In this document: positions 9,740 to 16,419 of the stretch, one piece after another
How positions within the stretch are numbered: the first letter of the stretch is position 1
Layout of the letters: each line of letters begins with the position of its first letter
From: JBPRGH01 sp051418055
Lineage (GTDB): Bacteria; Bacteroidota; Bacteroidia; Cytophagales; Cyclobacteriaceae
Direction of reading: 5' to 3'
Assembly: GCA_051418055.1 (NCBI GenBank)
Contig: JBPRGH010000120.1
Span: forward strand, 150,162-214,161
Length of the DNA stretch: 64,000 bases
Notes under the pieces: generated by a model
What the model was told of the DNA's origin: nothing
Database searches by the model: none
The model's input: only the letters and a program-made list of their open reading frames with translations
Made by a program: the position numbers and the translations under genes

Positions 9740-10663
9740 TTATTCTGACCTGGTATATCTTACGGATGATTTCATAGATTCCAATCCGCGCTCCCTTATC
9801 ACATCTGCGTAAGTAATAAGGCTGAATTTTTTATTAATTAATTCCCTGAATTCCTGAGAAGTTAATACTTCAAGTTCAGTTTGTCTATGGGCACTTGCCA
9901 TCGGTTTCCCTTCAGCTGAATTCATCAGATCACTATTCAGGTCCACCAAAGCATTCATCTCAGGATCCATCATAGCTATATGGAATTCAACCAGATTTAT
10001 CTTTTCAGGATTTAGAGCATTTAAATGATCTAATAGTTCTTCTTTTTTGGTCTCAACAGGAACTGCCCACATGGATTTATAATTTTCATCAAAGTAGTTG
10101 GAAATGCCCAGCTTATATTTCCTGGCTAGCTTTTCAACAATAGCACGTAATTCCGGTGTAGAAACTGCAGTACCCATATGATAATCGACATAATCAATTT
10201 TTACACCCGAAGCCAAGGCTCTTTCTATCTGGGCCGTAAGTTCGTTCTCTACTTCATCAAGCTTATAATTACTACTTAAAAATGATCTGACAGAAGGATA
10301 AAAATATCCAAGGCTATCCACCAGGCTTGGTACGGCGGATTGACCTAATACAGGTCCCCACCGATAATGCTTCCATTCCGCATTTAATGTAAGATGTATT
10401 CCCACAGATACGGCAGGATAATTTTTAAGTATATCTATAGCCTCCTGGTACCACGGACAGGCAAACATAACCGAAGTTGAAAAAGGAATTCCTGATTCAG
10501 CAAGTTTCTTTACAGCTACATTAACAGAATGATTCATCCCAATATCATCCACACGCAGTAAAACAGCGGGAAGTTCTTTATCATCCTGTTGAGCTAATAC
10601 AGGCATTATTACTCCTGCTGAAATGAATAGAATGACAAACAATATAGTAGCTGACTTTTTCAT
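9740..10663 (-). CDS. Secreted YdjC/ChbG family deacetylase
   Basis: A 307-residue protein with a signal peptide (hydrophobic residues 5-24, VLAQQDD cleavage region). The mature part is a ChbG/HpnK/YdjC-type carbohydrate deacetylase: LLRVDDIGMNHSVNVA holds the metal-binding Asp-Asp, VSVGIHLTLNAEW the His, and VDYHMGTAVSTPEL a further His. Known members remove acetyl groups from chitooligosaccharides or hopanoid precursors. Export here points to a periplasmic or surface sugar substrate, which I cannot specify. It is a single transcription unit, convergent with the creatininase gene. Confidence 0.82.
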   Translation of the reverse strand: MKKSATILFVILFISAGVIMPVLAQQDDKELPAVLLRVDDIGMNHSVNVAVKKLAESGIPFSTSVMFACPWYQEAIDILKNYPAVSVGIHLTLNAEWKHYRWGPVLGQSAVPSLVDSLGYFYPSVRSFLSSNYKLDEVENELTAQIERALASGVKIDYVDYHMGTAVSTPELRAIVEKLARKYKLGISNYFDENYKSMWAVPVETKKEELLDHLNALNPEKINLVEFHIAMMDPEMNALVDLNSDLMNSAEGKPMASAHRQTELEVLTSQEFRELINKKFSLITYADVIRERGLESMKSSVRYTRSE

Positions 10664-10877
10664 TTTTCTGTGGATTTAACTTTAATAATTAATTGGCTTC
10701 AGCAATTCAAATTCTTCTTGCTTTATCAATTTAATCTATTATTCATTCATTACAATGAAAAAATCAAAAAATACTCAGTATAAGAGATGAGATTACAGGT
10801 ATAAATCAGGAGGTATCTATTGCCCTAAAAGTTGATAAACACTTCTCAACTTTTTCAGTTAAACAAATAAAATGCAT
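10664..10877. other. Intergenic region with one A/T-rich hairpin
   Basis: This non-coding stretch precedes the small frameshifted gene. The only structure I see is a perfect 9-base inverted repeat, AAAAGTTGA at 10827-10835 and TCAACTTTT at 10846-10854, with a 10-base loop and a short T tail. It might be a weak terminator or an mRNA stem ahead of the small basic gene. I found no convincing TAnnTTTG promoter here. Confidence 0.3.
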
Positions 10878-11010
10878 ATGGTAAAAGGACGAAAACCCGC
10901 TAACCAAGGGAAAAGGACAGGACGAACATCTATCTAAGAAAAAGAGAAAAAAAGCTTCTGAAGAAAAGAAAGCCCGGCATGCGGAAAAAGGTAAGGGTAA
11001 ACAAGAATAG
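10878..11010 (+). pseudogene. Small Lys/Arg-rich protein gene, apparently frameshifted
   Basis: Starting at an ATG the frame reads MVKGRKPANQGK and then runs into a stop at 10935-10937. In the next frame, from about 10912, a highly charged stretch continues (GQDEHLSKKKRKKASEEKKA) to a TAG at 11008-11010. Removing one A from the run of four at 10911-10914 joins the halves into a coherent 43-residue basic protein. Either a one-base insertion has broken the gene, or the run of A reflects a sequencing error, or frameshifting occurs. Composition resembles other tiny basic proteins of Bacteroidota, but I do not recognise a family. Confidence 0.35.
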
Positions 11011-11113
11011 TTTATTTAATAGGATTTTATAGTATCAATTATCCGAATATAAGTATCTTAGATAATATACCCGCACTCTTAAAAAAACTTAATACCAATT
11101 ATTAAAAGTAGTT

Positions 11114-11335
11114 ATGGCCAGCACAAAAATAACAGTTAATCCTAACGGTTCCCTCAGAGTAGAAGGGGATTTTGAAATTGTAGATAAACAGGGCAATCCC
11201 TATGGTTTGGGTGGAAGGACATTAGTATCCATCTGCCGATGCGGACTTTCAAAAAATAAACCTTTTTGCGATGGTGCACATAAAGGGCATTTCGAACATG
11301 AGGCTGAAGCATTTGATCTGCCTGATAAAAAATAG
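11114..11335 (+). CDS. CDGSH iron-sulfur domain protein
   Basis: A 73-residue protein made of one CDGSH-type domain. The ligand pattern is complete: Cys41, Cys43, Cys52 and His56 in CRCGLSKNKPFCDGAH, which binds a redox-active 2Fe-2S cluster with the typical three-Cys one-His coordination. There is no membrane anchor, so it should be cytosolic, unlike mitochondrial mitoNEET. Bacterial members are thought to work in electron or cluster transfer. Standing alone, it gives no pathway hint; its neighbours are unrelated. Confidence 0.9.
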   Translation: MASTKITVNPNGSLRVEGDFEIVDKQGNPYGLGGRTLVSICRCGLSKNKPFCDGAHKGHFEHEAEAFDLPDKK

Positions 11336-11402
11336 AAAAGCCGGTTAATTTTCTATCCTGATAATCTTTATGATAGGCGCTAAAGTGTATTAATTTGTAT
11401 TT

Positions 11403-11762
11403 TTATCCTCTTTTACGCTCCTGCTTTTCTTTTTTCTCCTTATGTTCCTGGCGGCGCTGTTTTTCTTTAGCCTCTTCATGTTTTTCCTCACCTTTTTTGC
11501 CCTTTTTTCTTTCATCCAGATCTGACAGTGACTCTTCTCTGCCATATAATATCAGGTGATCATTGGCCTCAATCTTTGAATCCCGGTTTGGAACTTCTAC
11601 GTAATCACCGATAGGTTTTTTTATAGCTAAAACATTTACTCCTTCTGACCAAAGATTAAGCTCACCTAACTTTTTGCCTGACATCCAGTCATCTTTTTTA
11701 ACCTCAAGCTCATAAATTTCATATTCTCCAAATAAATGAAGAAGGTTTGCATAATCCTTCAC
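11403..11762 (-). CDS. TrkA-C (RCK_C) domain protein, probably N-terminally truncated
   Basis: A 119-residue frame with a GTG start. Residues about 13-85 form an RCK_C/TrkA-C ligand-binding domain (YEIYELEV, GKKLGELNLWSEGVNVLAI, IEANDHLILYGREESL). The last 35 residues are an extremely Lys/Glu/Arg-rich tail. As I recall the family, relatives in Bacteroidota have a membrane N-terminus before this domain. Here an in-frame stop lies about 14 codons upstream of the GTG and no membrane segment is present, while the line RLGVKDYANLLHL still reads in frame before and through the start. I infer a cut-down remnant, although a soluble regulatory protein is possible. Confidence 0.6.
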   Translation of the reverse strand: MKDYANLLHLFGEYEIYELEVKKDDWMSGKKLGELNLWSEGVNVLAIKKPIGDYVEVPNRDSKIEANDHLILYGREESLSDLDERKKGKKGEEKHEEAKEKQRRQEHKEKKEKQERKRG

Positions 11763-11805
11763 ACCTAACCTGGAATATTTTTTTTTGCATAGGTTAATTT
11801 AATCT

Positions 11806-11836
11806 AAAAAGGCTGCCTTATTCAGGCAGCCTTTTT
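11806..11836. terminator. Intrinsic terminator, usable in both directions
   Basis: Perfect 7-bp stem GGCTGCC (11811-11817) and GGCAGCC (11825-11831) with a 7-base loop, flanked by AAAAA and TTTTT. It ends the EF-hand gene transcript on the minus strand. Confidence 0.85.
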
Positions 11837-11854
11837 GTTCATAATTTTGAATTA

Positions 11855-12253
11855 TTAAAGATCGTAATAATAATCACCATATTCTACCTCCTCAACGAAT
11901 CCATCCCCATCAACATCCCATAGGGTATAAGAGCCCATTAAATATTCATCCCTGTCAAGGAAATCGTCCTCATCAATATCCCAATCTTCATAAGCACCTT
12001 CCAATTCATAATCATAATCAGGGTAGTACTCACTGATTCCCATTTCCCATTCTTTCTCATCAATTAGATCATCCTGATCAATATCCCATGCCTCATAATA
12101 GCCTATATCATCGTAAGCGGCACGGAACTCCTCTTCATCTATTCTTTCATCGACATTTGTATCCCAGTCTGTATAAGCATAATCCGCTTCAGTATCACAA
12201 CTGAAAAATGTAAGTAATACAGCTAACGATCCTGCTGAAAATAAATATTTCAT
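11855..12253 (-). CDS. Four-EF-hand lipoprotein
   Basis: A 132-residue lipoprotein. I start it at the ATG giving MKYLFSAGSLAVLLTFFSC, a signal peptide with a lipobox at Cys19; a longer frame from 12325 runs into the upstream gene. The mature protein is almost wholly four EF-hand loops: residues 31-42 (DTNVDERIDEEE), 57-68 (DIDQDDLIDEKE), 92-103 (DIDEDDFLDRDE) and 113-124 (DVDGDGFVEEVE). Each loop is preceded by an aromatic residue, mostly Trp. All key acidic positions are kept, so calcium binding is likely. It is probably a periplasmic or outer-membrane calcium-binding protein of unknown role. It ends at a strong terminator and follows the aromatic operon on the same strand. Confidence 0.85.
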   Translation of the reverse strand: MKYLFSAGSLAVLLTFFSCDTEADYAYTDWDTNVDERIDEEEFRAAYDDIGYYEAWDIDQDDLIDEKEWEMGISEYYPDYDYELEGAYEDWDIDEDDFLDRDEYLMGSYTLWDVDGDGFVEEVEYGDYYYDL

Positions 12254-12321
12254 AGTAATCTCTTTTTTATTTATAACTTCTAAACAGGGAATCCATTGAT
12301 ATGTTAATGATTTACTGCAGG

Positions 12322-14301
12322 TCATTCTGTATTCATTATTCTATTTTGATGATTTATCGACTCCTGGTGCACTGCTTTTAGGTATCTTTCAATAAATTCT
12401 TTACCAAGACCAAGCTCCTCTCCTTTTTTAAGATTTTTGTCATAAATATCATTCCACCTGGATGTCTGAAGTATTGTCACCTGGTTTTGCTTTTTAAACC
12501 TCCCAATATCTCCGGCAACATTCATGCGCTGGGAAAGCATATTTAATATCTCCGCATCGATTTCATCAATTTTATTTCTCAATTTATCTATGGATTTATC
12601 AGGATCTATAAGATCCCCCATCTCTCTTCTTAGAACTAAATCATCGATAATCTCTTTTAGCCTGACCGGCGTTACCTGCTGTTTAGCATCACTCAGAGCT
12701 TTATCAGGAGTTATATGTGATTCTATCATTAATCCTTCAAAATTCAGGTCCATTGCCTGCTGAGATATACCCGCTATCAATTCACGTGTACCACCTATAT
12801 GGCTGGGATCACAGATAATAGGTATATCCGGCATCCTGCGTTTTAGCTCAATTGGAATTTGCCATTGCGGAGCATTCCTGTACTGCTTTTCTCCAAACCT
12901 AGAAAAGCCCCGATGTATAGCTCCAATTTTTGATATTCCTGCACCCTGAACACGCTCAATAGCCCCGATCCATAACTCCAGGTCTGCATTAATAGGATTT
13001 TTTATTAATACCGGAATATCCAACCCATCCAGAGCATCTGCTATCTCCTGTACTGAAAAAGGGTTAACGGTCGTTCTGGCACCAAGCCACAGGATATCCA
13101 CATCATACTTGAGTGCCTCCTCCACATGACGTGCATTAGCTACCTCCACTGCAGTTTTTAAGCCGGTTTGTTCCTTCGCTTTCTTAAGCCATTTCAACCC
13201 CACAGTGCCTACTCCTTCAAATGTATTTGGTCTGGTCCTGGGTTTCCATATTCCTGCACGTAAAACATCCACCTTGCCTGTTTCAGCAAGCTGCCTGCAA
13301 GTCTCCAAAGTTTGTCCTTCCGTCTCTGCACTGCATGGCCCACTAATAACGAGTGGACGATTTAAACCTGGCAACCAATTTTCGAGAGGCTCAATAGGTT
13401 TAATAGCCTTTTTGACTTTCGGTTTACTATAAAAACGCTCTCTGTTCTTCAGCTCTATACCTTCCAATATCCTTTTGATCTGCGTGGCATTTGCAATCAT
13501 GTCATAAGCCTCACCGGTCATACCTTCATCAACCACTTCTTTATATTGCATCAGCTGTTCAATATATGCTTCCAGGGCCATGGAAATATTACCAGCATTT
13601 TGAGTGAATATAGGCGCCCACATTTCCGGTGAGCTCTTCGCCAGTCTCACAGTTGAGGCAAATCCACTCCCGGCCATATTGAAAATGCTTTTTTCATCCT
13701 TTTCAATTTTTAGTACTGTAGAGCTTAAAGCAAATGAAGTTATATGAGAAAGATGAGATACAAACGCAATATGACGATCGTGCTCCTGCGCATCCATTTC
13801 AATAACTTCCATCTTCAGATGATCAAACAGATCCTTAACCAGGCGCCGCGCTTCTTCACTTGATTGCTCCGGATTACAAATAATATTTACCTTATGATCA
13901 AACAATTGATGCTGAGCAGCCCTTGGGCCAGTCATTTCAGTTCCTGCTATCGGATGGCATGCTACAAATTGTTTTCTTTTGGCATGCTTTTGAAGATGAC
14001 CACATATAAATTCCTTTGTTGACCCGACATCCAAAACAATTTGTCTGTCATTAATCATATCTAAAACAGTGGCAACCACTTTTGGGGCAACATCCACAGG
14101 TGTTGAGACTACAATTACCTCACATTTTTGTGTGACCTCCTCAAGTGTGGCAGGTTCATCGATTATACCCAGCACCTGTGCTATTTCCAGATGCTCAGGA
14201 TTATTATCAACACCTAGTATTTTAGAGGCAAAACCCCTCTGTCGAAGATCGAGCGCCATTGATCCTCCAATTAATCCTATTCCTATTATTCCTATTTTCA
14301 T
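12322..14301 (-). CDS. Prephenate dehydrogenase - DAHP synthase - chorismate mutase fusion
   Basis: A 659-residue three-domain enzyme of aromatic amino acid synthesis. Residues 1-285 are TyrA-type prephenate dehydrogenase (GIIGIGLIGGSMALDL Rossmann motif, VACHPIAGTE, HDRHIAFVSHLSH). Residues about 310-560 are class I DAHP synthase of the short AroA/KDO8P-synthase-like type (VISGPCSAETEGQ, RAGIWKPRTRPNTFEG, IKNPINADLELWIGA, ICDPSHIGGTRE). Residues about 568-655 are an AroQ-type chorismate mutase (IDKLRNKIDEIDAEILNMLS). So the entry step, the chorismate branch point and the tyrosine branch are on one chain. It lies 21 bases after the aminotransferase gene and shares its attenuated leader. Bacteroidota usually carry DAHPS-CM as one gene and tyrA as another. 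Confidence 0.9.
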   Translation of the reverse strand: MKIGIIGIGLIGGSMALDLRQRGFASKILGVDNNPEHLEIAQVLGIIDEPATLEEVTQKCEVIVVSTPVDVAPKVVATVLDMINDRQIVLDVGSTKEFICGHLQKHAKRKQFVACHPIAGTEMTGPRAAQHQLFDHKVNIICNPEQSSEEARRLVKDLFDHLKMEVIEMDAQEHDRHIAFVSHLSHITSFALSSTVLKIEKDEKSIFNMAGSGFASTVRLAKSSPEMWAPIFTQNAGNISMALEAYIEQLMQYKEVVDEGMTGEAYDMIANATQIKRILEGIELKNRERFYSKPKVKKAIKPIEPLENWLPGLNRPLVISGPCSAETEGQTLETCRQLAETGKVDVLRAGIWKPRTRPNTFEGVGTVGLKWLKKAKEQTGLKTAVEVANARHVEEALKYDVDILWLGARTTVNPFSVQEIADALDGLDIPVLIKNPINADLELWIGAIERVQGAGISKIGAIHRGFSRFGEKQYRNAPQWQIPIELKRRMPDIPIICDPSHIGGTRELIAGISQQAMDLNFEGLMIESHITPDKALSDAKQQVTPVRLKEIIDDLVLRREMGDLIDPDKSIDKLRNKIDEIDAEILNMLSQRMNVAGDIGRFKKQNQVTILQTSRWNDIYDKNLKKGEELGLGKEFIERYLKAVHQESINHQNRIMNTE

Positions 14302-14322
14302 ATCTATTTTGGTATTTTTTAT

Positions 14323-15483
14323 TTATCGATTTATTGTTTTTATTCGTTGTAAGGCTTCTTTTAACCTTTCCTTATCAGTACATAAAGAAATTCTTATAAA
14401 GCGTTTACCGTTTTTCCCAAAAATGAAGCCCGGGGTGAGGAATACTCTTCCCTTCTGTAATATTTCATCCAACCATTCTGCTACATCTTTTATTTCTTCA
14501 GGAGCTTTTCCCCATACAAAAAGTCCTGAGGCATTACAGTTGTAGGAACAGTTCAATTGCTCCATAATTTCCCATACAATTTTTCTCCTTTCGCTGTAGA
14601 TATTATTTTGCTCCTTAAACCATCCTTTTTCCTGCTTTAAAGCTTCAACAGCAGCCTCCTGTACAGGCAGGAACATTCCGGAATCCACATTACTTTTTGA
14701 AATAAGTATGCTATTAATATGCTCTCTGGCCCCTGCAACCATACCTATGCGCCAACCCGCCATATTATGAGATTTGCTTAATGAATTCAATTCAAGAACA
14801 TTTGAGGTCACTCCTGTAGCGGAGAAGATACTTAGAGGATTATCATTCAGGATAAAACTATACGGATTGTCATTGCAAAGCAGTATATTATTCTCTATTG
14901 CGAAGGCTACTATTTCCTTAAATATGGATACAGAAGCTTTTGCTCCGGTCGGCATGTGAGGATAATTTATCCACATCAGCTTTACACGCGAGAGGTCTGC
15001 TAAAGCTATTTTCTTTAGATCAGGCAGCCATCCCTGATCTTCTTTCAAATTATAGAACTTTATTTTACCACCTGCCATTCGCGTTGCAGCAGCATAAGCA
15101 GGATATCCGGGATCAGGTATTAATACTTCATCTCCTTCTTCAATGAAAGTTTGCGAAATATAAGTAATACCTTCTTTTGAACCTATCAGCGGTAATATCT
15201 GTGCCTCGGGATCTAAATCAACATCATAGAAATTCTTATAAAATTCAGCGAAACCAACTCTTAAAGGACCAATGCCTTTATAGCTTTGATAGCCATGATT
15301 TTTCTCAACTTTTGCAGAAGAAATCAGTTTTTCAATAGCTGCCTGAGGTGGCGCTAAATCAGGATTTCCTATTCCTAAATTTATTATATCAAGGCCTTTC
15401 TTATTTAAAGCCTCTATCTCTCTTAATTTTTCAGAGAAATAATATTCCTGTATTCCCTCAATCCTTTTTGCCGTTGTTGTCAT
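14323..15483 (-). CDS. Class I/II PLP-dependent aminotransferase (likely aromatic)
   Basis: A 386-residue fold-type I aminotransferase. It shows INLGIGNPDLAPP near the N-terminus, DPGYPAYAAATRMAGG, the PLP-contacting WINYPHMPTG and NDNPYSF, and the Schiff-base Lys in LNSLSKSHNMAGWRIG near 235. Its place as first structural gene behind two Tyr/Phe-rich leaders, followed by the TyrA-DAHPS-CM fusion, indicates the final transamination of phenylpyruvate and hydroxyphenylpyruvate. LL-diaminopimelate or aspartate aminotransferases are close relatives, so substrate is inferred from context. The ATG lies 8 bases after the run of T of the second attenuator terminator. Confidence 0.85.
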   Translation of the reverse strand: MTTTAKRIEGIQEYYFSEKLREIEALNKKGLDIINLGIGNPDLAPPQAAIEKLISSAKVEKNHGYQSYKGIGPLRVGFAEFYKNFYDVDLDPEAQILPLIGSKEGITYISQTFIEEGDEVLIPDPGYPAYAAATRMAGGKIKFYNLKEDQGWLPDLKKIALADLSRVKLMWINYPHMPTGAKASVSIFKEIVAFAIENNILLCNDNPYSFILNDNPLSIFSATGVTSNVLELNSLSKSHNMAGWRIGMVAGAREHINSILISKSNVDSGMFLPVQEAAVEALKQEKGWFKEQNNIYSERRKIVWEIMEQLNCSYNCNASGLFVWGKAPEEIKDVAEWLDEILQKGRVFLTPGFIFGKNGKRFIRISLCTDKERLKEALQRIKTINR

Positions 15484-15493
15484 ATGTTTTAAA

Positions 15494-15522
15494 TAAAAAA
15501 GTCCCTGTATTTTGCAGGGACC
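15494..15522 (-). terminator. Attenuator terminator 2 before the aromatic operon
   Basis: On the minus strand a perfect 7-bp stem, GTCCCTG and CAGGGAC (15515-15521 with 15501-15507), with a 7-base loop is followed by six T. It begins 6 bases after the stop of the second leader peptide and ends just before the aminotransferase start, the position expected for a transcription attenuator. The leader coding region holds a competing strand, CAG-T-GGAC at 15560-15567, able to pair with GTCCCTG with one bulged T. Confidence 0.85.
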
Positions 15523-15527
15523 CGTTG

Positions 15528-15635
15528 TTATCTTTTAATTTTCTTTTCATAACAAAATCGTCCACTGCCACTGTAGAAATAATAGTAGTAATAGTAGAAA
15601 TTGTTATATGTGGTAATATTTTTCAATAATTCCAT
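15528..15635 (-). CDS. Tyr/Phe leader peptide 2 (attenuation)
   Basis: A 35-residue frame (ATG to TAA) with nine Tyr and three Phe; residues 13-21 read FYYYYYYFY. It starts right after the terminator of the first leader and ends 6 bases before a second terminator and 45 bases before the aminotransferase start. Such a density of the end products of the operon is the signature of a ribosome-mediated attenuator: shortage of charged tRNA-Tyr or tRNA-Phe would stall the ribosome and let an antiterminator form. The C-terminal part (SGSGRFCYEKKIKR) encodes the possible antiterminator strand. No biological role of the peptide itself is expected. Confidence 0.85.
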   Translation of the reverse strand: MELLKNITTYNNFYYYYYYFYSGSGRFCYEKKIKR

Positions 15636-15640
15636 AAAAT

Positions 15641-15663
15641 AAAAAAACCTCCGAAGGGGAGGC
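15641..15663 (-). terminator. Attenuator terminator 1 before the aromatic operon
   Basis: On the minus strand CCTCC (15662-15658) pairs with GGAGG (15652-15648) around a 5-base loop, extended by a G-U pair and followed by seven T. The competing strand GGGAGAGC (15692-15685) starts directly after the stop codon of leader 1 and can pair with GCCTCCC of the terminator's 5' arm, 7 bp with one bulged A. A ribosome sitting on the stop codon would cover that strand and favour termination. Confidence 0.8.
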
Positions 15664-15692
15664 TTATATATTTTTACAGACGTAGCTCTCCC

Positions 15693-15746
15693 TTATTGCA
15701 TTCGGCAATAGTAATAGAAGAAATATGACTGTTTTACAAAATTCAT
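15693..15746 (-). CDS. Tyr/Phe leader peptide 1 (attenuation)
   Basis: A 17-residue frame, MNFVKQSYFFYYYCRMQ, with four Tyr and three Phe, six of them consecutive. It is the promoter-proximal member of a tandem pair of leaders. About 32 bases separate it from the predicted transcription start, like the leader length of the other promoters in this window. Its stop codon abuts the antiterminator strand of terminator 1, the geometry of classical amino acid attenuators. Too short for ordinary gene finders. Confidence 0.82.
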   Translation of the reverse strand: MNFVKQSYFFYYYCRMQ

Positions 15747-15782
15747 TATCTGTTGATGAAGATGGTAAGAATTTTTAATATT

Positions 15783-15790
15783 CAAAAATA
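15783..15790 (-). promoter_or_regulatory. Predicted -7 promoter element of the aromatic operon
   Basis: TATTTTTG on the minus strand fits the Bacteroidota -7 consensus TAnnTTTG and lies 36 bases before leader peptide 1. No clear TTTG is seen 19 bases further upstream, so the -33 part is weak. Confidence 0.45.
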
Positions 15791-15804
15791 AATATCAATA
15801 AAAA

Positions 15805-16419
15805 TTACATAATAATTCTAATGCTAAGGTTAAATCCATAGCTTAATCCAAAAGAATCATAACCGGAAACATTAGCTTCAGGGATTTCTGCACTTTCGGG
15901 ATCACTCTGATTATTGATATATGAATAGTAGATCCCCCCACCAACAGACTGTTTGATATTAATATTAGGATGTACTTTCCACAGGATGCCATACCCGATA
16001 TGATTTTGCACCAGGTACTCTGCGCTTTTGTAAGAATAAGTCTGATAGGATTGAGAACCGGCATTCCATGTTTGTGATGACCATTTATCAACTATGCGAT
16101 TGGCTATAAATTCATTGAAAAACATGAAATTTAATTTTTTACTTCCCTCTAAAGGATAAATTTCGTAAGCTCCCTGAAATCCTGTAAATTTTGGATTGCT
16201 TTTATCCGAAGCTGTTGATGCAGAGGCTAACATAAAATTAGGACCTATAGAAAATTCATGGAGCCCTTTAGAAAATTTTACCTGTGGTGAGGTGTAGAGA
16301 CGGAATGTTTTTTCAATATAAGCCCCATTTGCCCTTACATCAAATCCTGTAAAATTATATTGTGCATGTGCTAACTGAATTGAGCAGAAAACCAGTAAGA
16401 GAGAACCTAATACTTTCAT
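15805..16419 (-). CDS. Outer-membrane beta-barrel-like protein, hypothetical
   Basis: A 204-residue protein with a cleavable signal peptide (LLLVFCSIQLAHAQ). The mature part alternates polar and hydrophobic residues with many aromatic ones and ends in a barrel-like last strand (LSYGFNLSIRIIM), which suggests a small outer-membrane beta-barrel. I recognise no specific family. The ATG overlaps the stop of the upstream phosphodiesterase gene by 4 bases, so the two are translated from one message. Its stop is 58 bases upstream of the first aromatic leader peptide, with no obvious terminator in between. Confidence 0.6.
   Translation of the reverse strand: MKVLGSLLLVFCSIQLAHAQYNFTGFDVRANGAYIEKTFRLYTSPQVKFSKGLHEFSIGPNFMLASASTASDKSNPKFTGFQGAYEIYPLEGSKKLNFMFFNEFIANRIVDKWSSQTWNAGSQSYQTYSYKSAEYLVQNHIGYGILWKVHPNINIKQSVGGGIYYSYINNQSDPESAEIPEANVSGYDSFGLSYGFNLSIRIIM

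Noticed and set aside
10755..10790. Tiny frame starting MKKSKNTQYKR
   Set aside because: Only about ten codons, no terminator or amino acid bias, no conserved look.
11855..12253. Type IX secretion sorting domain in the EF-hand, barrel or protease proteins
   Set aside because: I looked for the C-terminal sorting pattern in exported proteins here and found none, although porX implies the system exists in the genome.
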